A stretch of DNA of 64,000 nucleotides from Opitutaceae bacterium (GCA_018402455.1 JAGYIG010000007.1:1-64000); one strand, 5' to 3'. Shown: positions 1 to 9,646, counted from the stretch's first letter. Numbers and translations are program-made. The notes: generated by a model from the sequence alone, not told the origin.

Positions 1-1698
1 CAGCAGCAGGTCGAGCTTCCCCAGCTGGATCTGGCGCATCATCGCGTTGCCGGACCGAAAGTTTTTGGCCGCCGTCATTTTGGCGAAAATTTCATCCGGA
101 ATCGGCGCGCCCGTCTCATGGTGGCGGGCGAACAGATCCAGACTCTCCCGCTCCCAACACCAATTTTCCATGATCTGCGATGGCAGCTCGACGAAGTCCC
201 ACGCCACATTCACGCCGTTCAAGGACTTCACTTCGACCTCCCCGAGCAGGTGGTGCAGCAGATGCCCAAACTCGTGGAAAATGGTCTCCACCTCGCGGTG
301 GGTCAGCAATGCCGGCCGCTCCGCCGACGGAGGTGTGAGGTTGCCGCAGATGTAACCCAGGTGCGGTTCCCGGGAGCCATCCGGTTGCGGGCCACCGGTC
401 TTCAAATAGCCCATCCAAGCGCCGCCCCGTTTGGATTCGCGGGGATACCAGTCGGCGTAAAACGTGCCGAGGTGACGGCCGGCGTCGTCGTGCATCGTGT
501 AAACCTTCACGCGCTCATGCCACGTCTCCACCGCACCGGCCGGCAACTCCTCGATCTGCAACCCGAAGACCCGTTGGCCGAGTTCGAACAAGCCGGCGAT
601 GACGCGGTCCATCGGCAGATACGGCCGCAGGACTTCATCATCAAAATCGTGCAGCGCCCGGCGTTGTTTCTCGGCCCAATAGGCCACCTCCCACGCCTTG
701 AGCGGCCCCATGGGCTCACCGCTCTGGGCCGCCTTGAAGGCTTCCAAATCCCGGCATTCGTGTTCGAAGGCCCGCTGGGTTTTGGCCTGCAATTCGGCTT
801 CGAAATCCAAGGCGTGGGCACCGGTGCGCGCCATGCGCCGACTCAGAACGTAGTCCGCAAAGTGGACCTTACCCAACAGCTTGGCCTTTTCGTCCCGCAG
901 CGCCAGAATCGCGGGCACCAGCGGACGGTTGTCATGCGCCTCCGTGGCCCCCACGGCCACGGCCGCCCGCCACACCTCTTCGCGCAGTTTATCATCCTCC
1001 GCATACACCATGACCGGCTCCTGCGAGGGCATTTGCAGCGTGAACCGCCAAGCCGGCTCGTCATCGCTGCCCCGCCCTTTGTCGCGCGCCGATTGACGGG
1101 CCATGTCGCGCGCATGCTGCGGGATCCCCGCTAACCGGGACTCATCCGTGACCACCACCTCCCAAGCATTCGTGGCATCGAGCACGTTTTCGGAATACGT
1201 CTGGGTGAGCTTGGCCAGTTCCTCCTGAATCGCGGTCAAACGCTGACGTTGCGCCTCCGGCAGGTCTGCGCCCGCCTCCCGGAAGTCCGCCACGGTTTCG
1301 TCGAGCAGCCGACGGTGAATACCCGTTTGGGCCCGACCTTCGGGCGACTCGGCCACGGTCTTGATTCTCGCCCAAAGCTCCGCGTTGAGCGGGATGCGAG
1401 CGAAGAAGGAGGACACGGCCGGCAGGACCGCGTTGTGCGCCTTGCGGAGCTCCGGTGCATCGGCCACCGATTGCAGATGCGTCACCTTACTCCAGGCAAA
1501 GCTCAGCGTTTCCGTCGCCGATTCCAGCGCCCTGACCGTGTTTTCGTAGGTCACCTCCGCGAGCGGCCGATTGCCAATCTCGTCGATGGCGGCTTGAGCC
1601 GTGGTCAACGCCAACTGAATCGCTTCTTCGATCAGATCCGCCGAGTGGCGGGACCAAGCAATGTCAAATGCGGGGGAAAGAAAGGGGTTTGCAGCCAT
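1..1698 (-). CDS. M3 family oligopeptidase (OpdA/Dcp-like), 3' end cut by window edge
   Basis: Zinc metallopeptidase of the M3 (thimet oligopeptidase) family, which degrades short peptides, usually in the cytoplasm. 566 codons are visible, starting at the ATG at 1698 (MAANPFLSPAFDIAWSRHSA); family members are about 680-700 residues, so roughly 120 C-terminal residues lie beyond position 1. The catalytic HEFGH is at residues 475-479 (262-276) inside HEFGHLLHHLL, and the third zinc ligand is the Glu of FVELPSQ about 25 residues later, so the active site is intact. The N-terminal half is the usual helical M3 region. The gene ends its transcription unit alone: its promoter must lie in the 46 bp between it and the TonB receptor gene, or it is read through from that gene, which is on the same strand. 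Confidence 0.93.
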   Translation of the reverse strand, partial: MAANPFLSPAFDIAWSRHSADLIEEAIQLALTTAQAAIDEIGNRPLAEVTYENTVRALESATETLSFAWSKVTHLQSVADAPELRKAHNAVLPAVSSFFARIPLNAELWARIKTVAESPEGRAQTGIHRRLLDETVADFREAGADLPEAQRQRLTAIQEELAKLTQTYSENVLDATNAWEVVVTDESRLAGIPQHARDMARQSARDKGRGSDDEPAWRFTLQMPSQEPVMVYAEDDKLREEVWRAAVAVGATEAHDNRPLVPAILALRDEKAKLLGKVHFADYVLSRRMARTGAHALDFEAELQAKTQRAFEHECRDLEAFKAAQSGEPMGPLKAWEVAYWAEKQRRALHDFDDEVLRPYLPMDRVIAGLFELGQRVFGLQIEELPAGAVETWHERVKVYTMHDDAGRHLGTFYADWYPRESKRGGAWMGYLKTGGPQPDGSREPHLGYICGNLTPPSAERPALLTHREVETIFHEFGHLLHHLLGEVEVKSLNGVNVAWDFVELPSQIMENWCWERESLDLFARHHETGAPIPDEIFAKMTAAKNFRSGNAMMRQIQLGKLDLLL

Positions 1699-1744
1699 CA
1701 ATCCTCCAACCAACGCACTCCGCCCTTGGGTGCAAGCGCCGCGA

Positions 1745-3598
1745 TCACCAACGCCACCGGGCGCCCAAGGAAATCTGGCGCGGTGAAGCGGGAGTGGCCG
1801 GGATTTCCTCAAAGTCCGAATCCCAAAGATTGTCGATTTGAACCGAAAGCTGCAGTTGTTCGGAGCCGGCCGGGCGCCAATAAAGTCCCAGTGAGCTCAG
1901 CCCGGTTTCGGTCGTGGAGTTGAGGCGCAAGGGGTTGGGTTCCTGCACCCTGAACTCGTTGTCCCACCGCAAATCCAGCCGCCGGCTCACCCGCCACACC
2001 AGCGCGGCGGTGGCGCGGTGGTTGGGGAAGTTCAGAGCGTAGAAACTGCCCTCTGCCGCGAGACCTGCATAATCTGCTTTTTTCTCCAGCCACGTATAAC
2101 CCAAGTGCAGGTCCACCGCCGCCCAGGTGCGGGCGACGGCGAGTTCGAGACCGTAGGTTTCCAGATTCACCGCCGCCGCCGATCGTGCCCAGAAGTCCCG
2201 GCGAAAGGTCCAATCAATCAGTTCATCGTCCTCCCGATAAAAGGCTCCGACCGTTCCCACCCACGGTCCCGCCGCAAAATGGCCCGACAGGTCCAGAGTG
2301 CGGCTGGTGGCTCGATCCAGATCGGGATTGCCCCGGAACAGCCCCCCGTCGGGATTGGCGGCGATGGCGGTGTAGCTGGGCGCTTGGGACGCTGCGCTGT
2401 AACCCACCGCCCACCGCGTCCATAGTCGGTTCTGCGGCACATAGGCCACCTCCACCACCGGAGTCACCGCGTCGTCCCCTCGATTGGAAGCGTCGTATCC
2501 CAAACCACTGCGCAACTCCCAGGTGCCGGTCGCGGCTGCTCCCCGATGGTGGTAGTAGACGCCCCCGGTGACGTGAGTGCGGCTGCGGAAACGTCCAAAC
2601 CGCAACGAAGTCGATTCAATCTCATCAACGAGCACCCACAGTCGTGCCTCCACCCTGCTCGACTCGCCCAATTCCCACCGCGCCCGCCCGCCCGCCGCGG
2701 TCACCTCGGTCGTGTGGTTGAAGGGAGGAATCGCCGGCACCGGCGCGTAGCGGTCAAACGCGTAATTGTCGTCATTCTTTCGCCAATACGCGCCCAGTTC
2801 CACATACGACCCATCGGCAGCCGGTGGGCTCCAACGGTGGGTTCCCGCGATCAGCACCGTCTGAATATCCTCCGTTTCCGGGGAATTGAAAGGGGTATAC
2901 AGATTGGGCCACCCGAAGAATTTGTCCTGATACCCGATGACCAGGTCCGTTTGCTGCCCTTCCGCGCGCTGCTGCAGCCGGGCGCTGTAGCGGCTGATTT
3001 CATGATCCGCATCCGCGAAGGGTCCATCCGAGGAGGAATACGCCAGACCCACGTCCATCGCCCAGGTGTCGTTGAGCGGCGTGCCGGCCAGCAACTCCGC
3101 CCGCCGGCTGTTCCACTCGCCCACCCCCACCGCCACTTCCCCACCGCGGCGAACCGGACGCCACCCGTAGACCACCCCTCCCGCCGTGGCATTCCACGCG
3201 CCCCCCGTGGCTAAATCCGCCCCCACCGTAATCTGCGGAGCGGACAACATGCCCGGCGCCACCGGAATTTCCGCGTAATAGTGCCCGGTCTGCGGATCGT
3301 AGAGCGGCAGCCCCGCGATGCTGAAATTCGAATTCGCAAACGTCCCTCCCCGAATCGCGACATCGGCTTGGCCCTCCGCGAAACTCCGCGCCTGCAAGTC
3401 CACCATGGGTTCATAGCGCAGCGCCGAAGCCGGTGTTGCCACCGTGGCAATTGGCTCCTGCAGGGCAATTCGCGGTGAAAGTACTTGGTAGGCCGACATC
3501 GCCTCGGACGCCTCCACTACCGGCGGCACGGACTGCGCGATCACCCCACCGGTGAGTCCGACCAGTCCTAGAATTGAAACCCACGATGCGACCTTCAC
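1745..3598 (-). CDS. TonB-dependent outer-membrane receptor
   Basis: 617-residue TonB-dependent receptor, predicted to import a scarce ligand across the outer membrane using TonB energy. Residues 1-22 are a signal peptide ending VIAQS. A short plug domain follows, with the typical DVAIRGGTFANSNFSIAGLPLYD stretch split around residues 80-105. The remainder is beta-barrel strands rich in alternating aromatics and ends in ...GARWRW, the terminal aromatic expected of an outer-membrane barrel. The length fits small receptors of the BtuB/cobalamin or metal class, but the ligand cannot be read from the sequence. No recognisable TonB box is evident. The start is a GTG at 3598 with AAGGGG very close upstream, so the exact start is uncertain. 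There is no cognate transport operon next to it. Confidence 0.9.
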   Translation of the reverse strand: MKVASWVSILGLVGLTGGVIAQSVPPVVEASEAMSAYQVLSPRIALQEPIATVATPASALRYEPMVDLQARSFAEGQADVAIRGGTFANSNFSIAGLPLYDPQTGHYYAEIPVAPGMLSAPQITVGADLATGGAWNATAGGVVYGWRPVRRGGEVAVGVGEWNSRRAELLAGTPLNDTWAMDVGLAYSSSDGPFADADHEISRYSARLQQRAEGQQTDLVIGYQDKFFGWPNLYTPFNSPETEDIQTVLIAGTHRWSPPAADGSYVELGAYWRKNDDNYAFDRYAPVPAIPPFNHTTEVTAAGGRARWELGESSRVEARLWVLVDEIESTSLRFGRFRSRTHVTGGVYYHHRGAAATGTWELRSGLGYDASNRGDDAVTPVVEVAYVPQNRLWTRWAVGYSAASQAPSYTAIAANPDGGLFRGNPDLDRATSRTLDLSGHFAAGPWVGTVGAFYREDDELIDWTFRRDFWARSAAAVNLETYGLELAVARTWAAVDLHLGYTWLEKKADYAGLAAEGSFYALNFPNHRATAALVWRVSRRLDLRWDNEFRVQEPNPLRLNSTTETGLSSLGLYWRPAGSEQLQLSVQIDNLWDSDFEEIPATPASPRQISLGARWRW

Positions 3599-3612
3599 AC
3601 CCCTTGGCTAGG

Positions 3613-3630
3613 GATTTCATCCCTGAAATC
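3613..3630. promoter_or_regulatory. Perfect inverted repeat in the TonB receptor leader
   Basis: GATTTCA-TCCC-TGAAATC: a perfect 7-bp inverted repeat with a 4-nt loop, 15-32 bp upstream of the receptor GTG start. It lies between the ferredoxin terminator and the receptor gene, so it is in the receptor leader or core promoter. It could be an RNA hairpin near the ribosome site or an operator half-site pair. It has no U-run on the minus strand, so it is not a terminator. Function is inferred from position only. Confidence 0.35.
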
Positions 3631-3692
3631 AAGCCATTGTTAGCCTTTATTGATTTTGAATTAACAATGGACCGCCCAGAAGATCGGTCGAC

Positions 3693-3721
3693 AAAAAAAC
3701 CCGAGTCGGTGAAGACTCGGG
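3693..3721 (-). terminator. Rho-independent terminator of the ferredoxin gene
   Basis: Read on the minus strand: an 8-bp stem CCCGAGTC/GACTCGGG with a 6-nt loop followed directly by seven U residues. It sits 30 bp past the stop codon of the ferredoxin gene and insulates the TonB receptor gene downstream. Confidence 0.9.
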
Positions 3722-3750
3722 TCCGGTTAAAAAGCGAGGTTGGCAGCCTA

Positions 3751-3987
3751 CTAGGTGTCGCCGTCTTCACCAATGGCCTCAACCGGGCAGCCTTCGAGAG
3801 CCTCCATACAGAGGGAGATATCCTCTTCCGTGGTCGGCTGTTTGTGCACGAAAGAGTATCCCCCGTCATCGTGGCGGGTGAAGAAATCCGGTGCAGTTTC
3901 GCGGCACAGGTCACAGTCGATGCATTGCTGGTCGACGTAAAACTTGCCGGCTACGTTGTTTTCCCACTTGTCGTCTTTGTCTGCCAT
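3751..3987 (-). CDS. Small single-cluster [4Fe-4S] ferredoxin
   Basis: 78-residue soluble electron carrier. The cluster ligands are CIDCDLC (residues about 18-24) and the distant Cys of EGCPVEAI near the C-terminus, giving C-x2-C-x2-C...C-P, enough for one [4Fe-4S] centre. The chain is acidic (EDGDT tail), as usual for ferredoxins. The start at 3987 (MADKDDKWENN) is chosen because GGAG lies 8 nt upstream and the ferredoxin fold begins there; a longer reading would run into the divergent rhomboid gene. It is monocistronic, with its own terminator, and transcribed divergently from the rhomboid protease. No dedicated redox partner is adjacent. Confidence 0.9.
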   Translation of the reverse strand: MADKDDKWENNVAGKFYVDQQCIDCDLCRETAPDFFTRHDDGGYSFVHKQPTTEEDISLCMEALEGCPVEAIGEDGDT

Positions 3988-4138
3988 AGTCTCCGGCACG
4001 AAAGAGATTACCCCGTGGGTGTCAAGAGAGTCGCCCACTGAAATTGCGGCCCGCTGGGGGGATCCCGCCAAACAGAAATCCTGCGGGCAATTCTCGCTGC
4101 AAACTTGTAACCGCGCCCCCATTCCCTACGTTCTGCCA

Positions 4139-5074
4139 ATGCTCTCGGATCGGACCTACATGCGCGACGATTACCCGCGCCAAACCACTTCGGTGGTAAC
4201 TTGGCTGATTTGCACGATCGTGGCGGGGTTCATCCTGCAAAATGTGGCGTGGCGCTGGCTGGGCGATGCTCCGGGCCGTAGTTTCGATAACCTGTTGGCT
4301 CTCAGTGCCTCAGGCCTGGCGACGGGCAAGATCTGGACCCTGCTCACCTACAGCATTCTCCACAGCATGAGCAGTTTTCTGCATGTGGTGTTCAACGCGC
4401 TCTGGATCTTCCTACTGGGTCGGGAACTGCTTCCGTTGTTGGGTTCCAAACGCTTTCTATGGCTCTACGGCGGAGGGGTCGTCGGCGGAGGCATTCTCTG
4501 GCTGACGGTCAACTGGAACGCGCACAGCATGTTGGTGGGTGCATCCGCGGGGGTGTGTGCCCTGCTCATGGTTTTTGCGGCCATCAACCCCAACCGCCCC
4601 ATCACCTTGCTCCTGTTCTTTATCGTGCCGGTGACGATTCGGCCCAAGTGGTTGGTCATTTTTATCGGCGGGTTCGATCTGCTCGGCTTTCTCTTCTATG
4701 AAATGGTGGGCAGCGGTGGCATTGGTGGAGTGGCTCACTCCGCGCATCTGGGGGGCTTCGCGATCGGCTGGCTTTTCTTCCGCTTCGTGCACAGCGGAAA
4801 TTGGTCGGGCTTCGGCTCCGGCGGCACCTCCATGGAAATGCCCCGGTGGATAAAGCGGGCCCCCAAACACCCGACCGCCTCGGGCAACTACCAGGTCAAT
4901 GTGGGCACCAAGAGCGCGTCAGCCCCAGCGAGTCGCCCCGCCTCCCGACACGTGGACCTGCGCGACGAGGTGGATCGAATCCTCGACAAGATCAATGTCA
5001 GCGGCTTCGGCGCCCTCACCGACGAGGAAAAGCGCATCCTCGATCGGGCCAAGGATCAGATGAACCGTCGGTAA
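4139..5074 (+). CDS. Rhomboid family intramembrane serine protease
   Basis: 311 residues with about six hydrophobic segments between residues 20 and 220, followed by a soluble C-terminal tail of about 90 residues. The catalytic Ser is in GASAG (Ser136) after a long hydrophobic helix and the catalytic His is in AHLGG (His203), the Ser-His dyad of rhomboids. The conserved loop-1 region and the helix-4 GxxxG packing also look present. The family cleaves transmembrane proteins within the bilayer; the substrate is unknown. The C-terminal tail (LRDEVDRILDKINVSGFGALTDEEKR split across the end) is a motif often seen at the end of verrucomicrobial and Bacteroidetes rhomboids. The start was set at 4139 because upstream sequence is the ferredoxin gene; a second ATG at 4160 is possible. 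prc follows 89 bp later on the same strand. Confidence 0.92.
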   Translation: MLSDRTYMRDDYPRQTTSVVTWLICTIVAGFILQNVAWRWLGDAPGRSFDNLLALSASGLATGKIWTLLTYSILHSMSSFLHVVFNALWIFLLGRELLPLLGSKRFLWLYGGGVVGGGILWLTVNWNAHSMLVGASAGVCALLMVFAAINPNRPITLLLFFIVPVTIRPKWLVIFIGGFDLLGFLFYEMVGSGGIGGVAHSAHLGGFAIGWLFFRFVHSGNWSGFGSGGTSMEMPRWIKRAPKHPTASGNYQVNVGTKSASAPASRPASRHVDLRDEVDRILDKINVSGFGALTDEEKRILDRAKDQMNRR

Positions 5075-5163
5075 CCCCTCCGCCCCGGTCGGGTCACCGG
5101 GTCCCGAGCCAACTCGCGCCCCGCCTTGAAACATTTTACCTTTATCGCTTTCCTACTCCTTCC

Positions 5164-7491
5164 ATGAATTTGAAGCCCCGCCGCCTCGGCCTGTTCGCTG
5201 TTCTCTGTTCCCTCGTCCTCGCGGTCGCGGTCACCGCCCGACCGGACCGCTCCTTCGAAATCTCGCCCGCCGAGGCCAAGGAAATTCGGAACTTTGTCCG
5301 CTTGCTAGAGGAAGCCCACTACAACCGCGAAGCCGTCGAACCCGCCAGCTATCAGGGGATCATCCGGGCCTTCATGGAGGATTGGGATGCCCACCACCTG
5401 TTTTTCCTCGAAGCCGATGCCACCCAGTTTGCCGAAAAATATGGCGAAGGGCTTTACTGGAACGTGTCCAGTCTGGGGAACATTAACCCGGCCTTCGACA
5501 TTTTCGAACGCTACGAAGAACTGGCCGAAATCCGGGCCAGCTGGATCTTCGAGCGCCTGCAGGGGGAGTTCGACCTCGAAAGTGATGACCACTACACCGT
5601 CGATCGCCGGGAGCTGGACTGGCCCGCCTCCGCCGCCGAAGCGGACGCCCTCTGGGAGATGCGCCTGCGTTTCGAACTCATTCAGGAACTGCTCAACGAA
5701 CAGGAACTCGACGAAGCCAAGGAGAAGATTCGCAAACGCTACGAACGCATGCTGAAGAATCTGGCCGACATCGAAACCCATGAGGTGACCGAGGTCTTCC
5801 TCACCAACATTGCCCAGCTATACGACCCGCATTCCACCTACTTTTCCGCCGACACCTACGAGGATTTCTCCATCCAGATGCGGTTGCAACTGGTGGGGAT
5901 CGGCGCCCTGCTCGGGCTCGAAGACGACGAATGCGTGATCCGCGAGATCATCCCCGGGGGACCCGCCGATCTCGACTCCCGCTTAAAACCCAACGACCGC
6001 ATCATCGCCGTCTCCCAATCCGCCGACCCCGAGGCTGAAAACGTCGAGCTGATCGGCATGAAACTGCGCAAAATCGTGGACCTCATTCGGGGGGAAAAAG
6101 GCACCGATGTGTTCCTCACCATCCAGCCCGCCGACCACCCCGATCCCTCTGCCCGGCAAAAAATTCGCCTCACCCGGGACGTCGTTAACCTCGACTCCGC
6201 TCGGGCCCGCGGAGCCATTTTTGAAGTTCCCAATGACACGGGGGACCTCCGCCCCATCGGTGTGATTACCCTGCCCGCTTTTTATGGTCCCAGCCCCGGC
6301 GAGACCGATGCCAATCCCGCGAGCGCCAGCGGCGATGTCTCCCTGCTGATCGAGGAGATGTTGGCTCGAGGAATCGACGGGCTGGTGCTGGATCTCCGCG
6401 GCAACGGCGGAGGTCTGCTGAGCGAAGCCATTGATCTGACGGGACTCTTCATCGAGCAGGGCCCCGTGGTGCAGGTACGCTCCTACTACGGTGACATCAA
6501 GGTGGACAACGACGACGACGAATCGGTGCGCTACGCCGGTCCTCTCGCCGTGCTCGTTTCCCGTTACAGCGCCTCCGCGTCGGAAATCGTGGCCGGAGCC
6601 CTGCAGAACTACGGTCGGGCCGTCGTCTTGGGCGACAGCTCCACCCACGGCAAGGGCACCGTCCAAACCGTTTACGAGATGCGCAACCTCGACCCCCGAC
6701 TGCGCCTGACCGATGCCAAAACCGGCGCCGCCAAGTTCACCATCCAGAAGTTCTACCTCCCGAGCGGCTCCTCCACCCAACTCAATGGCGTGGTGCCCGA
6801 CATCGTTCTCCCCTCGATCGATGATGTGATGGAGAGCGGCGAACGCTTTCTGCCCCAGGCTTTGGTCTGGGACGAAATCGAAACCGCCGAATTCGATGGC
6901 TCTCCCCTGGGCCTCCATATCCTCTCGCCGCTCCTCGATGCCAGCCATACCCGCCAGCAGACACTGACCGAGTTTGATTTCCTCCAACGCAACATCGCTT
7001 GGTTCACCGCTCGGCAGGAAGAGGAATCGGTATCACTCAACCTTGACGAGCGCATCGCTCAACGCGACGCCGACAAACGTTTCCGGGAAGCGATGGACGA
7101 GGAGCGCAAGCTTTTACAGAACCAGAACTTTGACTTCACCGAATTCATGCTCACCCACCCGGAGCAGGACGGCATAACCGCCGTGGAGGTGGTGGATCCC
7201 ACCGTAGCCGACGAGGATCTCCTGACTCCGGAAGAAGACCTGCTCATGGCGGAGACGAGCGATGAAAAAACGGTCCCCGAGCCGGCAGACGATGAGGCCA
7301 CGGCTGACGCGGAAACCGAACTGGCCGAGACCGAAACGCCCGCAGAGGATCCCGAACCCGAAGGCTATGCCCGGCTCGACATTCATCTGCGGGAAGCAAT
7401 GCGTGTGTTGGTGGACGCCGTCGAGATTGGGCGACAACCCCAGTTTGCCGAACGGTTGCCCCTCACGGTTCATCCTTCGACCGGCGGTTAA
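5164..7491 (+). CDS. prc: Carboxyl-terminal processing protease (tail-specific protease)
   Basis: 775 residues; periplasmic S41A protease that degrades or trims proteins from the C-terminus. In order: signal peptide (residues 1-24, ending AVTARP); N-terminal helical vault domain; PDZ domain around 230-320; S41 catalytic domain around 360-540 with the Ser of SASASEI (about Ser471) and the Lys of GKGTVQT (Lys497) as the Ser-Lys dyad; then the C-terminal helical region seen in E. coli Prc. The length is above the roughly 680 residues of E. coli Prc, because of a very acidic low-complexity tail (about 690-745, rich in EEDLL, DETE and EDPEPE) before the final helix. The ATG at 5164 was chosen because it begins the signal peptide. 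Probably co-transcribed with the rhomboid gene. Confidence 0.95.
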   Translation: MNLKPRRLGLFAVLCSLVLAVAVTARPDRSFEISPAEAKEIRNFVRLLEEAHYNREAVEPASYQGIIRAFMEDWDAHHLFFLEADATQFAEKYGEGLYWNVSSLGNINPAFDIFERYEELAEIRASWIFERLQGEFDLESDDHYTVDRRELDWPASAAEADALWEMRLRFELIQELLNEQELDEAKEKIRKRYERMLKNLADIETHEVTEVFLTNIAQLYDPHSTYFSADTYEDFSIQMRLQLVGIGALLGLEDDECVIREIIPGGPADLDSRLKPNDRIIAVSQSADPEAENVELIGMKLRKIVDLIRGEKGTDVFLTIQPADHPDPSARQKIRLTRDVVNLDSARARGAIFEVPNDTGDLRPIGVITLPAFYGPSPGETDANPASASGDVSLLIEEMLARGIDGLVLDLRGNGGGLLSEAIDLTGLFIEQGPVVQVRSYYGDIKVDNDDDESVRYAGPLAVLVSRYSASASEIVAGALQNYGRAVVLGDSSTHGKGTVQTVYEMRNLDPRLRLTDAKTGAAKFTIQKFYLPSGSSTQLNGVVPDIVLPSIDDVMESGERFLPQALVWDEIETAEFDGSPLGLHILSPLLDASHTRQQTLTEFDFLQRNIAWFTARQEEESVSLNLDERIAQRDADKRFREAMDEERKLLQNQNFDFTEFMLTHPEQDGITAVEVVDPTVADEDLLTPEEDLLMAETSDEKTVPEPADDEATADAETELAETETPAEDPEPEGYARLDIHLREAMRVLVDAVEIGRQPQFAERLPLTVHPSTGG

Positions 7492-7549
7492 AATTTCAGG
7501 CTGAACCCTCCAGCGCGGTCCGGCAAACGCGTTCACCCGGGGCTTCCGA

Positions 7550-8404
7550 TCAGACGGAATTACGAGCGAACAAAAAGCGATCGCGTCCCGTCAGATCCGC
7601 CCGGGATTCGATGGCGACAAAACCCGCTTCGGCCAACCCGGCCACCAACGCTGGGTGCTGGGCGATGCCCGTCTCCAGGGCCATCAGCCCAGCGGGCTTT
7701 AACCAATCCCGGCCTTCCGCCACCAGACATTTAAAGGCATCCATGCCGTCCGCTGCCGTCGATAAGGCAATTGCCGGTTCGTGATCCTGGACCTCGGGCT
7801 GGGTGGCGGCGACCTCCTCCGCCGTGAGGTAGGGCGGATTCGCCACGATCAGATCAAACCCCTGCCCGCGCGGCAGGGCCGTAAACCAATCCGACTGCAA
7901 CACCTTCACGCGGCCTTCCAGCGCGAGGGCGGCGCAATTCTCCTTGGCCAACGTCAACGCCTCCTCGCTGATGTCGGTGGCCCACACTTCGGCCCCGGGC
8001 CATTTTGCCGCCAAGGCGAGTGCCAAGGCCCCACTGCCGGTCCCCAAATCCAGCACCGTGGCGGGTGGGTTTGACGCAAAAGCCGCGCCCACCAACTCAA
8101 CCAGATACTCGGTTTCCGGCCGCGGAATCAACGCCCGCCGATCCACCTTGAGGGTGACCCCGGCAAACTCCACCGAACCGATGATATGCTGCAGTGGCTC
8201 CCGTTGACTCCGCCGCAGAATCAAGGGCCGGATCAACTCCAGCTCCGACTCCGGTAGCAAGCGTTCAAACTGCAGGTAGAGCTGCATGCGCGGCAGCCCC
8301 AACGCGTGCCCCGCCAAGAGCTCGGCGTTCAACCGCGGGTGCTCGACCCCTTTGCGTTCCAAAAATGCCGCACTCTTTTGCAGGACTTCAAGCAGACTGG
8401 TCAT
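7550..8404 (-). CDS. prmC: Peptide chain release factor N5-glutamine methyltransferase
   Basis: 284 residues. It methylates the Gln of the GGQ motif of release factors RF1/RF2 using S-adenosylmethionine. Visible features: N-terminal helical domain with the substrate-binding PRPETE segment (residues about 117-122), the SAM-binding loop LDLGTGSGALALALA (about 142-156), and the NPPYL catalytic motif (about 211-215). The length is normal for PrmC (277-290). It lies only 8 nt downstream of prfA, the gene of its own substrate, a conserved two-gene operon in bacteria. Confidence 0.97.
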   Translation of the reverse strand: MTSLLEVLQKSAAFLERKGVEHPRLNAELLAGHALGLPRMQLYLQFERLLPESELELIRPLILRRSQREPLQHIIGSVEFAGVTLKVDRRALIPRPETEYLVELVGAAFASNPPATVLDLGTGSGALALALAAKWPGAEVWATDISEEALTLAKENCAALALEGRVKVLQSDWFTALPRGQGFDLIVANPPYLTAEEVAATQPEVQDHEPAIALSTAADGMDAFKCLVAEGRDWLKPAGLMALETGIAQHPALVAGLAEAGFVAIESRADLTGRDRFLFARNSV

Positions 8405-8412
8405 GCTTGAAT

Positions 8413-9501
8413 TCAGGGACGGGGGTTACCGAGCTCGGCCAGCTTAAAGTTCATGTCCTCATGCAACAGCGCCTTCATCAGGGGCTCAAAAGCACCTTCC
8501 ATGACTTCGTTGAGGCTGTGCAAGGTCAGGCCAATCCGGTGGTCGGTCACCCGACTCTGCGGAAAATTGTAGGTGCGAATCCGCTCGCTGCGGTCGCCGG
8601 TGCCGATCTGGCCGCGTCGCTGCGCCGCATACTTCGCCCGTTCCTCCTCTTCCTTGAGCTTCAGCAAGCGGGCCCGCAGCACGGTCATGGCCCTGGCCTT
8701 GTTTTTGATCTGCGAGCGTTCATCGGCGCAGGTCACCAACAGGCCCGACGGTCGATGGATGATCTGCACCGCCGAGTCCGTGGTATTGACTCCCTGCCCC
8801 CCGGGCCCGCTGGCCCGACTCACCGTAATGTCCAAATCCTGCGGATCAATGTGCACGTCCACTTCCTCAGCCTCCGGCATCACCGCCACGGTCACGGTGG
8901 AGGTGTGAATCCGCCCGTTGGCCTCGGTCACCGGCACCCGCTGCACCCGGTGCACCCCACTTTCAAATTTAAGCTCCCGATACACATGATCCCCCGTGAT
9001 CAGGGCGATCACTTCCTTGAACCCACCGCGCTCGGCCTCACTCGACGACATGGTTTGCACCCTCCAGCCATGGGTGTCGGCAAAGCGGGTGTAGGCGCGA
9101 AACAACTCCCCGGCAAACAACGCCGCTTCATCGCCCCCCGTGCCCGCCCGAATCTCCAGCAGCGTGTTGCGGGAGTCCGTCGGGTCCGGCGGAATCATGG
9201 CCAACAGCACGGCACTGCTCAGCTCCGCCAACCGGGCTTCATTTTCGGGCAATTCCATCTTGGCCAGCTCCCGCAACTCCGGGTCGGATTGATCGTCGCG
9301 CAGCAAATCGCGGGCTTCCGCAATCTGCGTTTTGATCTGCAGCACCTTGTCGTAATCCTGCACCAACCGGGCCACCCGCTGCTGGTCCCGCGAAACCACG
9401 GCGGCCCGCTTGGGATCGGCAAACAGGTTGGGATCCGCGATCTGGGCATCCAGTTCATCCAGGCGAATACGAAACGGGGTGATGTCAGGCAGGTCGGTCA
9501 T
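8413..9501 (-). CDS. prfA: Peptide chain release factor 1
   Basis: 362 residues, almost exactly E. coli RF1 length, reading UAA and UAG stop codons. The peptidyl-hydrolysis GGQ motif is in GPGGQGVNTTDSAVQ (about residues 243-257), and the stop-codon recognition tripeptide is PVT in QRVPVTEANG, the P-x-T type of RF1 rather than the SPF of RF2. The start at 9501 (MTDLPDITPF) gives the standard RF1 N-terminus; an in-frame ATG 18 nt upstream is the alternative. Neither has a strong Shine-Dalgarno sequence. It leads the prfA-prmC operon and is divergent from the HAD gene, so the 145 bp between them should hold both promoters. Confidence 0.97.
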   Translation of the reverse strand: MTDLPDITPFRIRLDELDAQIADPNLFADPKRAAVVSRDQQRVARLVQDYDKVLQIKTQIAEARDLLRDDQSDPELRELAKMELPENEARLAELSSAVLLAMIPPDPTDSRNTLLEIRAGTGGDEAALFAGELFRAYTRFADTHGWRVQTMSSSEAERGGFKEVIALITGDHVYRELKFESGVHRVQRVPVTEANGRIHTSTVTVAVMPEAEEVDVHIDPQDLDITVSRASGPGGQGVNTTDSAVQIIHRPSGLLVTCADERSQIKNKARAMTVLRARLLKLKEEEERAKYAAQRRGQIGTGDRSERIRTYNFPQSRVTDHRIGLTLHSLNEVMEGAFEPLMKALLHEDMNFKLAELGNPRP

Positions 9502-9646
9502 GTAGGTCCAACTGTCCATAAGGCCCAAAGCCCACCGAAACGAAAGCACGAACCCCGGCGATATTGCCTATTGCGCAAAATGGAGGGTCCGGCATCGTCG
9601 ACCGGCGTGAAGGCGCCCTCCGTCGGGCCGCTTTCACCCGCGCGTT

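Noticed and set aside
3599..3750. Possible cobalamin riboswitch upstream of the TonB receptor
   Set aside because: The space is only about 90 bp after the ferredoxin terminator, too short, and no B12-box-like sequence is seen.
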